Shown here: piece by piece, positions 30,130 through 39,973 of the stretch
How the letters are laid out: the number at the start of each line of letters is the position of its first letter
How positions within the stretch are numbered: the stretch's first letter is position 1
From: Hellea sp.
GTDB taxonomy: Bacteria > Pseudomonadota > Alphaproteobacteria > Caulobacterales > Maricaulaceae
Length of the DNA stretch: 64,000 nucleotides
Assembly: GCA_020629545.1 (NCBI GenBank)
Contig: JAHDDC010000001.1
Location: forward strand, 1 to 64,000
Direction of reading: 5' to 3'
Position numbers and translations under genes: made by a program
Notes under the pieces: generated by a model
What the model was told of the DNA's origin: nothing
What the model saw: only the letters and a program-made list of their open reading frames with translations
Database searches by the model: none

Positions 30130-31104
30130 AAATCCTCGGCGAGTATCAAGCGCCTTTGCAATGATCTCAGAAGGCTTCAGGCCCTTTGAAACGTTTTCAC
30201 TCAAGGTCCGGCGCCATAATCTCGCTCCTGGTAGATTTGCATACAACCCCATAATATGCCGAATGATAGCCTTTGCTGATCGATCCTTATCCTGATGAGT
30301 TTCGGCATATTTGATTAATTGCTGGACAATTTTCGCGCGATCAAAATCCGGCAATTGATCACCATAAATATTGCTATCGACTTCGCTTAATATCCAAGGT
30401 GTATGATAGGCCGCGCGGCCAAGCATTATCCCATCAAGTCCAGCGGACTCGGCAGTCCCGGCGTCCAAGCTTGCAAGCCCTCCATTAAGCTCGATTGCAA
30501 TCGACGGAAACTCCTTTTTCATGCGCCGAACCAGATCATAATCCAGGGGGGGCACGTCCCTATTTTCTTTTGGTGACAGCCCTCGCAGCCAGGCTTTGCG
30601 AGCATGGATAATAACACGTTCGCAGCCTGCAGAGCTTACAGCCGATAAAAACTCCGGAAGAGTCGTTTCAACATCCTGGTCATCTACCCCTAACCTACAT
30701 TTAACCGTTATTGAAATTGAAACGGCGTCTTGCATGGCCGCAAAGCAATCCGCGACAAGAGCTGGCTGCAACATAAGACAAGCCCCGAAACTCCCTGACT
30801 GAACACGATCCGACGGACAACCAATGTTGATATTAATCTCATCATATCCAACCTGCTCCCCAACGATTGAAGCTTTGGCCAGCTTTTCAGGATCGCTTCC
30901 TCCAATCTGCAGAACAACCGGGTGTTCCGCCTCATGAAAATCCAACAAGTAGTCCCGGTCTCCATGAATTACTGCATCAGCAACAACCATTTCAGTATAA
31001 AGCCATACGTGTCGGGACAATTGACGATGAAACCAACGACAATGCCGGTCTGTCCAATCCATCATGGGTGCAACACTTACTCTAAACTCTTGTTTTTTAT
31101 ACAT
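30118..31104 (-). CDS. dusA: tRNA-dihydrouridine synthase A
   Basis: DusA reduces uridines 20 and 20a in the tRNA D-loop using FMN and NADPH. The 328-residue protein has the FMN-barrel N terminus VSVAPMMDWTDRHCRWF, the active-site Cys in NINIGCPSDRVQSGSFGACLM, and VIIHARKAWLRGLSPKENRDVPPL, which is diagnostic of the DusA subfamily. The C-terminal helical RNA-binding part is complete. It overlaps the retropepsin gene by 12 bases at the 3' end. Confidence 0.95.
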   Translation of the reverse strand: MYKKQEFRVSVAPMMDWTDRHCRWFHRQLSRHVWLYTEMVVADAVIHGDRDYLLDFHEAEHPVVLQIGGSDPEKLAKASIVGEQVGYDEININIGCPSDRVQSGSFGACLMLQPALVADCFAAMQDAVSISITVKCRLGVDDQDVETTLPEFLSAVSSAGCERVIIHARKAWLRGLSPKENRDVPPLDYDLVRRMKKEFPSIAIELNGGLASLDAGTAESAGLDGIMLGRAAYHTPWILSEVDSNIYGDQLPDFDRAKIVQQLIKYAETHQDKDRSAKAIIRHIMGLYANLPGARLWRRTLSENVSKGLKPSEIIAKALDTRRGFSES

Positions 31105-31179
31105 TTTCCGCTACACTTCAAACAGTTAGAAAGGACGCGTGTGCACTCTCTTCATGATGTGAGAACTGAGTTTCAAAAC

Positions 31180-33387
31180 CTAAACAAAATCCACGACATG
31201 ATAAAACGGCATGATCCGAAGACGCTTTCCGGTCGCGGCAAAAATAGCATTTGCCAGAGCCGGCGCTGATGGCGGCACCCCCGGCTCGCCTATACCTTTT
31301 ATGGCATCACCGTTTTCAAGGCCAACGACTTCGATTTTGGGCGTTTGATATAGACGCATGGCCTCGTAATCATGATAATTCGTTTGAACCGGCGCATAAT
31401 CCTCATAGGTCATTTCGCAATTCATGGCGTGTCCTAATCCCCATATGATTCCCCCCGAGAACTGGGCTTCGAAATTAACAGGATCCAGAACTTTCCCGAC
31501 CTCGCCAGCGCCCCAGACATTGGTAATCTTGATACCATCTGGTGTATTCAGAACGTCTACAATGACGGCGGTTCTAACACCAAAAGACATCGTAAAAGCC
31601 ACCCCTCTTCCCTGCCCCTTGATTGGTCGTGGTCCCGTCCAGCCGGACATTTTTTCGACCTTTTCCAACACCTTCACAGATAAGGGGTCATCGGCAAGTA
31701 AGCGCTTTCGCTCTTGGAGCGGATCGGCTCCAGCCTTATGTATCAATTCGTCCAGAAAGCTCTCATGATGGAAACCGCAATGGGATGCCCCCACTGAGCG
31801 CCAGGAGCTGACGGGGACCATTTCTGGAACCTTGTAACCTCGAACGCGATAATGGGGTATGTTGTAGGGCTGGTCATCAGCACCTGTCGTAATGGTCATA
31901 TCCGGCCCTGGCATGGATATACCCATCAGGCGGGCAAATTGTGAGCCCATAATGGACTGGCATGCGACTTTCAAATCAAAGCTCTCGACCTTCCCATCTT
32001 TGACCGAGCCCCGTCCGCGTGCCAGCGCCATAGGCCTTACATAATCATGAGCAAAATCTTCTTCGCGCGACCATGTCATCTTCACGGGCGTACCACGCAT
32101 GGCATTGGCGATTTCAACGGTTTGCATGACATAAGTGTCCTCGAGACGGCGCCCAAAGCTGCCACCCATCGGCAGCACATGCATGTTGATATTTTTGATA
32201 TTGTGGCCAGTGATTTTGGAGGCGTGCCTTTGGATAAAGTCCGGGATTTGCGTTCCGGTCCAAATATCCACTTGTTCATCAGTAACTTTAACGACCGCAT
32301 TCAAAGGTTCTAAAGGCGAGTGCGATAGGTAAGGTGCGCGATATTCAGCCTCCACAACATCAGATCCGACAAGAGCCTTGTCTACACTTCCCAAATCTTT
32401 TCTGGTTAAACTTGGCGCATCGTTCTCGATCGTATTGAGTGCAACATTCCACATTTCTGCCGAACTGGCCGGATAAGGTCCTTGTCCCCACTCGATATCA
32501 ATCGCGTTAGCGGCCTGAATGGCGCGCCAGGTATTGTCCGCGACAACTGCTACTCCGTGAGAGATTTCCATTATCTTTTGGACGCCTCGCATTTGTTTGG
32601 CATCAGCGTCGTTAAAAGATTTTACGTTACCGCCGATACCCGGATTAGCCCGGACAGTTGCATAGACCATGCCATCCATTTCCAGATCAATGCCGTATGC
32701 CTGCGTGCCCGTGGATTTGGCAATTATATCGGTTCGCAAGGTTTCCTTACCCAGATATTTCCATTGCTCCGGTTTACGAAGTTCAACATTTTGCACTGGT
32801 TTTATACTAGCTGCTGTGGGCGCCAGAGAGGCATAGCTCACCTTTTTCCCATCCGGCAGGATAACATGACCATTTTCGGTTTTAAGCGCTGTGATCTCCT
32901 CGCCGTAATCCATCGCAGCTGCTTTTTTCAATGTTTCTCGAGCAACGGCTCCGGCATGACGCATCCGTATATACATATCTGGCACGGTTGTTGACCCGCC
33001 AGTCATCTGCATTGGCACCAACTTGCCAATGACCTTCCCCAGGCCGGGTGCCATTTCATCGCCAAGCGCAAAGTTTGTGTAGACTTTCGATGGCTTTCCG
33101 ACCCAAGTGCGAACGTTAAGGGGATCGACATCCAGCTCCTCGGCCAAAAGATAAGTTTGAATAGAATAGGCCCCTTGCCCTTTATCTGCGCGAGGCGTGA
33201 TTAACATAACACCGTCCGCATCAATTTTGATAAAGGGCGTGATTGCGGCTTCGCCAACAGAAAGATTCTCTTCGAGTGGGTTTGCAAAAGGCGTTTGAAC
33301 ACGCCAGGCACCAAAGGCTACGCCGCCTGCAATAGCGGAAGAACCAATAAGGAAAGTACGGCGCGCTATTTTGGAGGCGGTTCCCAT
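31180..33387 (-). CDS. Molybdopterin-binding subunit of a xanthine dehydrogenase-family hydroxylase (IorB-like)
   Basis: The start at 33387 is chosen because it overlaps the upstream stop as TAATG and has GGAGG just before it; a longer reading to 33459 runs into the upstream gene. The 735-residue product begins with a twin-arginine signal (SKIARRTFLIGSSAIAGGVAFGA), so it is exported folded with its cofactor. Molybdenum-hydroxylase motifs include MGGSFGRRLED, SWRSVGASHCGFHHESFLDEL and GIGEPGVPPSAPALANA, whose Glu is the catalytic base. Length and arrangement resemble isoquinoline 1-oxidoreductase beta and related periplasmic aldehyde dehydrogenases, which pair with a 2Fe-2S subunit and pass electrons to cytochrome c. 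The substrate is unknown. Confidence 0.9.
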   Translation of the reverse strand: MGTASKIARRTFLIGSSAIAGGVAFGAWRVQTPFANPLEENLSVGEAAITPFIKIDADGVMLITPRADKGQGAYSIQTYLLAEELDVDPLNVRTWVGKPSKVYTNFALGDEMAPGLGKVIGKLVPMQMTGGSTTVPDMYIRMRHAGAVARETLKKAAAMDYGEEITALKTENGHVILPDGKKVSYASLAPTAASIKPVQNVELRKPEQWKYLGKETLRTDIIAKSTGTQAYGIDLEMDGMVYATVRANPGIGGNVKSFNDADAKQMRGVQKIMEISHGVAVVADNTWRAIQAANAIDIEWGQGPYPASSAEMWNVALNTIENDAPSLTRKDLGSVDKALVGSDVVEAEYRAPYLSHSPLEPLNAVVKVTDEQVDIWTGTQIPDFIQRHASKITGHNIKNINMHVLPMGGSFGRRLEDTYVMQTVEIANAMRGTPVKMTWSREEDFAHDYVRPMALARGRGSVKDGKVESFDLKVACQSIMGSQFARLMGISMPGPDMTITTGADDQPYNIPHYRVRGYKVPEMVPVSSWRSVGASHCGFHHESFLDELIHKAGADPLQERKRLLADDPLSVKVLEKVEKMSGWTGPRPIKGQGRGVAFTMSFGVRTAVIVDVLNTPDGIKITNVWGAGEVGKVLDPVNFEAQFSGGIIWGLGHAMNCEMTYEDYAPVQTNYHDYEAMRLYQTPKIEVVGLENGDAIKGIGEPGVPPSAPALANAIFAATGKRLRIMPFYHVVDFV

Positions 33388-33851
33388 TATGCACCTCCCA
33401 TCTTTTTCGCCGCAGTTTTGACCGCCGCCCGAATACGTGGATAGGTACCGCACCGGCAAAGGTTAGCTGACATCGCCATGTCAATCTGATCATCGGTCGG
33501 ATCCGGGTTTAAATTAAGAAAGCTGGCTGCAGCCATGATCTGTCCGGCTTGACAATAACCACACTGGGCTACCTGATGTTCTACCCAAGCCTGTTGCACT
33601 GCATGCATCGAATCCGGTGTTCCGAGACCTTCAATTGTTGTTATCTCAGAGCCCTCAAGCTCAGCGGCAGGCACCTGACAGGACCGAACGGCTACGCCAT
33701 CCAAATGGACCGTGCAAGCGCCGCACATAGCGATCCCGCAGCCATATTTTGGGCCGTGAATTTTGAGTTCGTCTCTGAGGACCCATAAAAGCGGCATGTC
33801 CTCTTCGACATCGATTTCATGTTCGACGCCATTGACGATGAATTTTGTCAT
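33387..33851 (-). CDS. (2Fe-2S) subunit of the molybdenum hydroxylase (IorA-like)
   Basis: The preferred start is 33851 ([16 protein letters not shown]), with AAGGA 8 bases upstream; an in-frame ATG at 33935 would add 28 residues with no family match. The 154-residue protein has a plant-type ferredoxin domain ([17 protein letters not shown] plus a later Cys) and a C-terminal helical 2Fe-2S domain ([10 protein letters not shown] and [12 protein letters not shown]). It carries electrons from the molybdenum centre. It has no export signal and presumably travels with the TAT-bearing large subunit. The stop overlaps that gene's ATG by one base. Confidence 0.94.
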   Translation of the reverse strand: MTKFIVNGVEHEIDVEEDMPLLWVLRDELKIHGPKYGCGIAMCGACTVHLDGVAVRSCQVPAAELEGSEITTIEGLGTPDSMHAVQQAWVEHQVAQCGYCQAGQIMAAASFLNLNPDPTDDQIDMAMSANLCRCGTYPRIRAAVKTAAKKMGGA

Positions 33852-34012
33852 CTTGAAATCCTTTTTTACGGGTACGTGAAGCGTAAGCTTTATAACATTT
33901 TTCAGCAACTCTATTTTGCTAGCGAGGCCGCGCACCTAATTCTTTAGCAAGAAACTAAATATCGCTGCTTGGAATAGAATGTTAACCGCTAAGCCGTCTT
34001 TATCGCCTGTTT

Positions 34013-34574
34013 TCAACTTCGGTTCGGCAAAATGAATGCGGCTGCAACACCTCCTACCAGGCCAAATAGGTGCCCTTCCCAGGAAACGCCCGGACCAGCA
34101 GGAACAACCCCTTCGATTAAATAGCCATAGGCCACGACAGCAAATGCGGCGCCTAAAATCGCGGCTACACTTTTGGTTCTGAGCCCATATGCGACCAAAA
34201 ATCCTAGGTAACCAAAAACAACGCCACTTGCGCCGACATGAAGTGTGTTCGGGCGGGACAAAAGCCACGTTAACCCACCCCCAAATTACGGTTATCATGA
34301 ACGTTGCGGGTAAAAACTTAGACTTATCAATTCCAATGATAATTCCGCCCATCAACGCCAAAGGCGCTGTATTTAACGCGGCGTGCTGAAAGCTCCCGTG
34401 CAATAAAGGGCAAAATAAGATTCCCGGTAATCCACTGGAACGACGGGTGGATAAACCTAGCCACCCATTTAAACTATAATTGGTGACAAAATTGAATATC
34501 TGGAAACACCAAATGATCAGCAAAAAAATTATAAGAGGCCTAAACTGAATGAAGTTTCCTTGGCTAGATTTCAT
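34013..34574 (-). pseudogene. Rhomboid intramembrane serine protease, interrupted by a one-base frameshift
   Basis: Two overlapping frames together encode one rhomboid protease of about 186 residues. The first frame (34574 to about 34280) gives membrane helices and LLHGSFQHAALNTAPLALMG; the second gives SRPNTLHVGASGVVFGYLGF with the catalytic Ser and SWEGHLFGLVGGVAAA with the catalytic His. They join at a run of five G on the minus strand (five C at 34278-34282). Deleting one base there yields VIWGGLTWLLSRPNTLHVGASG, a normal family sequence. Without the correction the first frame reads on to a stop at 33936. This is a recent mutation, a slippage-controlled site or a sequencing error. The 5' end overlaps the glpD stop by 11 bases, so it is co-transcribed with glpD. 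Confidence 0.88.
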
Positions 34575-36057
34575 TTCTTTCCATCCATCGCTCTAAACGT
34601 TCTCTTTCATCTTGATCCATATGAACACCAAGTTTTGTACGGCGCCAAAGTACATCACTCGAAGAAGAAACCCATTCATGTTTCATTAAATAATCAATTT
34701 CAGTTTCAGTTAAATCGTCGCCAAAAACCTCCCCTAAACCATTCAGAGAAGATACATTTCCGACAACGAGTTCAATTCGGCTCCCATAGGTCCTTGCCAA
34801 CCGACGCAACATCCCAGAAGGCATCCAGGGATATTTTCTGGACATTCTTTCAAAAAAATCATCGAAGTCTATGCCCCCGATATCACCCCCTGGAAGTGGT
34901 GAATTCTTCGTCCAATCATCTCCCAGGTTTGGAAAGAATTTGGCGAGCCTTTGGAGTGCGTGTTCTGCGAGCTTTCGAGATGTCGTTATCTTTCCGCCAT
35001 AAACAGACAAAAACGGCGCGCCCGGCGTAAACTCATCAATGTTCAAAACATAATCTCGAGTCACGGCCGAAGCATTCTCCGCCTTGTCGTCATAAAGCGG
35101 TCTTACACCGGAATAGGTCCATTTGACATCATCAGCGGAGATATCTTTCTCAAAGTATTCGTTTGCCGCATTGCAAAGATATTCTATTTCTTCATCGGAA
35201 ATTTTGACCGGACCTTCTGCGTGGGTGTATGGAACGTCAGTTGTACCAATCAGGGTAAATTCATTTTCATATGGAATTGCAAATATTATACGGTTGTCTT
35301 GATTTTGAAATATATAAGAATGATCACCTTCAAACAGCCGATGGGTTACAATATGACTGCCTTTAACCAGGCGTAAGCTTTTCTCATTGGTATTTCTCTT
35401 CACACTTAAAAGAACCTCGTCCACCCAAGGCCCAGCTGTATTGACGATACATTTCGCTGTTACCTGACGTTTCTCGCCACTATTCCTTGTTAATAGGGCA
35501 GAGTACCCATTTTCTGTCCGTTCAATCTTTGACACGAAAGAGCCAGTTAAAATTTCGGCGCCCCGTGCATTTGCGTCGATAGCATTGAGCACAACAAGTC
35601 GCGCGTCTTCCACCCAGCAGTCGGAATATTCAAATCCTTTTTGAAGACGTTTTTCCAAAACGCCCTTATGAGGTGCCTGATCCAGCCGAACAGTTTTAGT
35701 GCCGGGCAACTCTTTGCGCCCCCCCAGGCTATCATATAGAAAGAGACCAAGTCTCAACATCCAGGCCGGCCGTAAACCCTCGTCATATGGCAAAACAAAT
35801 CTCATAGGCCAAATTATATGAGGCGCTGCACGCAACAACACTTCTCGTTCTATCAAAGCCTCTCGTACGAGCTTAAATTCATAGTGCTCTAAATAGCGAA
35901 GGCCGCCGTGAATTAATTTTGTGCTGGACGACGACGTGTGGCTGGCAAGATCATCTTTTTCGCTCAACAATACCTTGAGCCCTCGGCCCGCAGCATCCCG
36001 AGCGATTGCGGAGCCATTTATGCCGCCGCCGATAATCAGTAGGTCAAATTCATTCAT
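34564..36057 (-). CDS. glpD: Aerobic glycerol-3-phosphate dehydrogenase
   Basis: GlpD is a peripheral membrane FAD enzyme oxidising glycerol 3-phosphate to dihydroxyacetone phosphate and passing electrons to quinone. The 497 residues begin with the FAD-binding Rossmann motif LLIIGGGINGSAIARDAAGRG. HTSSSSTKLIHGGLRYLEHYEF and VNTAGPWVDEVL are family signatures, and the C-terminal helical domain runs to LERWMERNEI. No glycerol kinase or facilitator is adjacent. A GGGAA ribosome site precedes the ATG. The rhomboid gene follows with an 11-base overlap. It diverges from the histidine kinase gene. Confidence 0.96.
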   Translation of the reverse strand: MNEFDLLIIGGGINGSAIARDAAGRGLKVLLSEKDDLASHTSSSSTKLIHGGLRYLEHYEFKLVREALIEREVLLRAAPHIIWPMRFVLPYDEGLRPAWMLRLGLFLYDSLGGRKELPGTKTVRLDQAPHKGVLEKRLQKGFEYSDCWVEDARLVVLNAIDANARGAEILTGSFVSKIERTENGYSALLTRNSGEKRQVTAKCIVNTAGPWVDEVLLSVKRNTNEKSLRLVKGSHIVTHRLFEGDHSYIFQNQDNRIIFAIPYENEFTLIGTTDVPYTHAEGPVKISDEEIEYLCNAANEYFEKDISADDVKWTYSGVRPLYDDKAENASAVTRDYVLNIDEFTPGAPFLSVYGGKITTSRKLAEHALQRLAKFFPNLGDDWTKNSPLPGGDIGGIDFDDFFERMSRKYPWMPSGMLRRLARTYGSRIELVVGNVSSLNGLGEVFGDDLTETEIDYLMKHEWVSSSSDVLWRRTKLGVHMDQDERERLERWMERNEI

Positions 36058-36166
36058 TATAGAAAATTCCCATCATTATTCACGTAAAAGTCGATTCTTG
36101 ACGGAATATTAACCACAGAACGACACTACAGATTCGCACGTATTAGAGAGACGCTGACTAATTCAA

Positions 36167-38191
36167 ATGAAACAAAACAACCAGCAAAATCTTACCCATC
36201 AAAATAATTTCGGCAACGATATCGGCCGTGAAATTCCCAAATGGTTGCAACAGATTGGCACGAAATTCAATATTGGGGTCATAATTTTCACACCTGATGA
36301 TAGGATCATTTATTCCAATTCACAGTTCCTCAATCATTGTTCTTTGCCGGAATCTGTCACCTCCAACAGCTTGTCTATTAAAGACTGGCTAAGTTTTATG
36401 GCAGAGCGAGGAGATTTGCCTGAGTCCCATTCAAGAAATGCGGTCGCAGAGCTGTTGGATATTTTGCGAAATGATAGACTGGGTGAAGTTTCATATGACA
36501 ATATCGAACCGCCAAATGGTAAAATTCTTCGATTTCGCAATCTAGTATCGTCCGAACAAGCGGTCACTTTGTTCACAGAAGATGTAACAATTCAAAAACA
36601 AAACGCTGACACCTTAAAACTTGCACTTGAGGTAAGTAAATCCGGTTTTTTCCATCACAATATTGACCAAGGAATTACCATTCTTCAGAGTTCTTACCTA
36701 CAGAACATTTTTACATCTGACGAAATTAAGCAGGTTGAGAAACATGGTTTTTGGAGCCTGATGCCTGACGAAGATAGAAATGACGCCAAAACCTTATGGC
36801 AAAAAGAAGTCATACCTGGGAAAGGAGCCGTTTCTACTTACCGCCTTAGAACGCAGAAAAACGGAAATATTTGGATGAAGTTCTCGATACGTCCAATTCG
36901 AAATAAATCGGGAAAACTAAACCGAATTGTTGGCTTTTTCGAGGACGTGACTTTAGAACACAACAAACAAATCCAAATCAATCAGGCACAAGAACGTGAC
37001 GCTGAAGCCTTAAAATCCCAGACCCAGTTTCTGGCTCGAATAAGTCATGAAATCCGTACGCCTATGAATGCCGTAATTGGAATTGCAGACGCTTTAATCC
37101 ATCATAACCATGATCCTGAGCTTGTTCCTAAACTCGAACTCATTCAATCATCGGCTGGAAATATCTTAAACATCCTTGATGATACTTTGAACCATAGCAA
37201 GTTAGGAACAGACGAGTTTTCGATCAATCCGAAACCTAATGACCCCAGAAAAACAATCGAAAATGTTTGTGCATTGTGGGAAATCAAAGCGCAGTCAAAT
37301 AATACTATGATAAGCTGTCATATTGAAGATAGTGTCCCTGATGAGATTATTTTTGATAGCTTCCGTTTCGAACAATGCCTCAACAATTTACTATCAAATG
37401 CTATCAAGTTTAGCCCAGATGGAAAAATAAATGTCGTCGCAACCCGTATTGAAAAAAACGGAACCTCTAGTTTGTTACTTGCTGTCAAGGATACCGGTAT
37501 CGGTATGACCGCAGAACAAAAAGAACGGATATTTGAACCGTTTCAACAGGCTGACGAAAGCATTTCCCGAAGGTTTGGCGGAACAGGTCTTGGACTGAAT
37601 ATTACGAAAAACCTGATAGAAAATATGGGCGGTAACATATCCGTAAAATCTGAAATCGGGAAAGGAACGATTTTTATTCTCACGATCCCGATCGAGTATA
37701 AAACGAAAGAAGTTCTGGCTCCATCTGCTCGACTTTTTGATCAAATCATGCCGGAAGATTTTTCTGGCAAAGACGCCGAGACGCCTTATCAGCGCTTGAA
37801 AATTCTTGTTGCTGATGACAATGCGACAAATCATATGGTTGTGAAGTCGCTGTTAACGGGCGTCGTTGCCGAAATCTATACGGCAAATCATGGCCAAGAT
37901 GTGATGGATATCCTTCAGATACAAAACATCGATATTATTTTAATGGATATCCATATGCCAGTTATGGACGGGATTGAAGCGACCTTACAAATTCGAAGCA
38001 GTCAAAAACATTATTCAGATGTATTGATTATCGCAGTTACCGCAGATCCAGAATATCAACAGCAAAGGCTATGTTTAAATATAGGAATGGACTTTGCGGT
38101 CGCTAAGCCGATCAAACTTGTCGATTTACTCGAAGCTTTCGATCACGTCCTGGCGTTAAAAAACGGCGAAAAACTACTTTTGACGGGCTAA
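36167..38191 (+). CDS. Soluble hybrid sensor histidine kinase (PAS-HisKA-HATPase-REC)
   Basis: The 674-residue protein lacks membrane segments, so it should sense a cytoplasmic signal. Two PAS-like segments occupy about residues 25-270 (FNIGVIIFTPDDRIIYSNSQ; then YRLRTQKNGNIWMKFSIRPI...GFFEDVTLE). The dimerisation helix has the phosphoacceptor His294 in RISHEIRTPMN. The ATPase domain has NLLSNAIKFSPDG, DTGIGM and FGGTGLGLNI. A C-terminal receiver follows with DD near residue 547, the phosphoacceptor Asp594 in LMDIHMPVMDG and Lys in AVAKPI. There is no Hpt domain and no response-regulator gene beside it, so onward transfer needs a separate Hpt protein. One candidate is the gene at 63615. Confidence 0.94.
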   Translation: MKQNNQQNLTHQNNFGNDIGREIPKWLQQIGTKFNIGVIIFTPDDRIIYSNSQFLNHCSLPESVTSNSLSIKDWLSFMAERGDLPESHSRNAVAELLDILRNDRLGEVSYDNIEPPNGKILRFRNLVSSEQAVTLFTEDVTIQKQNADTLKLALEVSKSGFFHHNIDQGITILQSSYLQNIFTSDEIKQVEKHGFWSLMPDEDRNDAKTLWQKEVIPGKGAVSTYRLRTQKNGNIWMKFSIRPIRNKSGKLNRIVGFFEDVTLEHNKQIQINQAQERDAEALKSQTQFLARISHEIRTPMNAVIGIADALIHHNHDPELVPKLELIQSSAGNILNILDDTLNHSKLGTDEFSINPKPNDPRKTIENVCALWEIKAQSNNTMISCHIEDSVPDEIIFDSFRFEQCLNNLLSNAIKFSPDGKINVVATRIEKNGTSSLLLAVKDTGIGMTAEQKERIFEPFQQADESISRRFGGTGLGLNITKNLIENMGGNISVKSEIGKGTIFILTIPIEYKTKEVLAPSARLFDQIMPEDFSGKDAETPYQRLKILVADDNATNHMVVKSLLTGVVAEIYTANHGQDVMDILQIQNIDIILMDIHMPVMDGIEATLQIRSSQKHYSDVLIIAVTADPEYQQQRLCLNIGMDFAVAKPIKLVDLLEAFDHVLALKNGEKLLLTG

Positions 38192-38206
38192 CGCTTATCG
38201 ACACCT

Positions 38207-38244
38207 CTCTCTGGATCGGATATTTATAACTTAAATCCAGAGGG
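38207..38244 (+). promoter_or_regulatory. Leader hairpin that would bury the ribosome site of the following amidohydrolase
   Basis: The segments 38207-38216 (CTCTCTGGAT) and 38235-38244 (ATCCAGAGGG) form a 10-base-pair stem with one G-T pair and an 18-base AT-rich loop. The 3' arm contains the GAGGG Shine-Dalgarno sequence for the ATG at 38252. In RNA this could block ribosome entry until melted or bound. Alternatively it is a weak terminator for the kinase gene, but no T-run follows. Confidence 0.5.
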
Positions 38245-38251
38245 TCATTCC

Positions 38252-39973
38252 ATGTCAAAATCAAAAATGTTATTTACGGTAGCTTCTGTTGTAGCTTTAA
38301 CCAGCGCATGCTCTGACGTGTCGGAAAAGACCGAGCCAGATCAAAACGTTAATTACAGTCAAGATCGTGGAATGTGTTTCTCTGGTGGACCAATTTATAC
38401 CGCCGTCGATACTGTCCCAAAAGTTGAAGCAGTGGCGGTAAGAAATGGATCAATTGTTTACAGCGGCGATAATGCCGGAGAATGGTGCAACAATAATGCT
38501 GGTCCCAATCCAATTCGGACTGACTTAGCCGGCAAAGCCATGTTTCCCGGGTTCTCGGACGCACATGGACATTTCGTTGGGATTGGTTTGCGAGAAATGA
38601 CCTTGAATCTCGAAGGGACATTATCCGTATCTGAATTGAAATCAAAAGTCGCTTTAGCGCTAAAAGACCTGAACGGTGGCGAAACACTTTATGGCAGAGG
38701 CTGGATCGAAACGCATTGGCCTGAAAAACGTTTTCCAAATCGGGGTGATCTCGATGGAATTGCCCCAAATAATCCAGTTATCTTAGAACGCGCCGATGGG
38801 CATGCTGTTGTTGTCAATACCGCAGCACTCACCGCCTCAAATATCACGGCGGACACGAAATCACCTTTTGGCGGCGACATCCTCAAAGACAATAACGGGC
38901 AACCGACGGGCATGCTCATCGATAAGGCGGGCGCGCTAGTCAATGATCTGATGCCAAAGAATACGGAAAAACGAACCCGTCTAGCCATGAAAAAAGCGTC
39001 TGACCTTTACGCCTCCCGGGGCTGGACCAATATTCATTCCATGTCATTTGACCCGGCAGGCGTCGCCATGATCCGCGACGAAGCGTCAAAAGGTAACGTC
39101 AACATACGCGTTTATGCTTCGACTGACATTGGAGGAGGATTCGAAACAAAAGACTTTGCCGCTAACCCCTTTGCAGCCGACCTCATCACACGTCGAAGCA
39201 TTAAACTCTACTCAGACGGAGCGCTGGGTTCGCGCGGCGCTGCTCTTCTCGCTCCTTATGATGATGATCCTGATAATATCGGTTTGATGCTGACAACTTA
39301 TGAAACCATCATGCCGGTCTTAAAAACGGCATTAAAAGACGGCGTACAGGTCAACACACACGCCATAGGTGATCGGGCTAACAATCTGGTTCTGAATTGG
39401 TATGAAGAGGCCATGATGGCCGTGCCGGAAAACGAGCGGGCAATCGCCGATCCGCGCTGGCGTATCGAGCACTCCCAAATATTGAACATCGACGATATCC
39501 CGCGTTTTGCGAAGCTCGGCGTTATTCCGTCCATGCAGCCGTCTCATGCGATTGGTGATTTGCATTTCGCAGTCGACCGCATTGGCCCCGAACGCCTTGC
39601 TGGCGGCTATGCCTGGCGCAGCCTAATCGATAGCGGTTCTATTATTGCAGGCGGAACTGACGCGCCAGTTGAAGTCGGTGATCCGCGTATCGAGTTTTAC
39701 GCCGCAGTGCACCGCAAGGACCTAAAAGGTTATTCCAATGAGGCCTGGTATGACGATCAGAAAGTGACCCGTCAGGAGGCCCTAAAAATGTTCACCGCCT
39801 GGCCCGCTTATGCTGCGTTCGAAGAGGACCGCCTTGGGACTATCGAAGTTGGTAAAGCCGCCGACTTTACAATCTTTGATCGGGACATCATGACTATAGC
39901 CGAACCGGATATCCTGAAAGCCAAAACCGTGATGACTGTGGTCAATGGCAAGGTTGTTTTTAAAGCAAAGTAA
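38252..39973 (+). CDS. Exported amidohydrolase (YtcJ-like), predicted lipoprotein
   Basis: The N terminus is a lipoprotein signal ending in VALTSAC. The 573-residue protein is a metal-dependent amidohydrolase of the YtcJ/amidohydrolase-3 type: [17 protein letters not shown] carries the first HxH pair, further motifs are [48 protein letters not shown] and [24 protein letters not shown], and the C-terminal strand is [12 protein letters not shown]. Related enzymes hydrolyse amides or formamides; the substrate here is unknown. The stop overlaps the next ATG as TAATG, so the small zinc-ribbon protein is translationally coupled. Its ribosome site lies in a leader hairpin. Confidence 0.9.
   Translation: MSKSKMLFTVASVVALTSACSDVSEKTEPDQNVNYSQDRGMCFSGGPIYTAVDTVPKVEAVAVRNGSIVYSGDNAGEWCNNNAGPNPIRTDLAGKAMFPGFSDAHGHFVGIGLREMTLNLEGTLSVSELKSKVALALKDLNGGETLYGRGWIETHWPEKRFPNRGDLDGIAPNNPVILERADGHAVVVNTAALTASNITADTKSPFGGDILKDNNGQPTGMLIDKAGALVNDLMPKNTEKRTRLAMKKASDLYASRGWTNIHSMSFDPAGVAMIRDEASKGNVNIRVYASTDIGGGFETKDFAANPFAADLITRRSIKLYSDGALGSRGAALLAPYDDDPDNIGLMLTTYETIMPVLKTALKDGVQVNTHAIGDRANNLVLNWYEEAMMAVPENERAIADPRWRIEHSQILNIDDIPRFAKLGVIPSMQPSHAIGDLHFAVDRIGPERLAGGYAWRSLIDSGSIIAGGTDAPVEVGDPRIEFYAAVHRKDLKGYSNEAWYDDQKVTRQEALKMFTAWPAYAAFEEDRLGTIEVGKAADFTIFDRDIMTIAEPDILKAKTVMTVVNGKVVFKAK

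Noticed and set aside
33936-34279. Continuation of the first rhomboid frame as a separate C-terminal domain
   Set aside because: The translated sequence is Arg/Cys/Trp-rich and unlike any membrane protease, while the neighbouring frame has the catalytic Ser and His. It is an out-of-frame readthrough.
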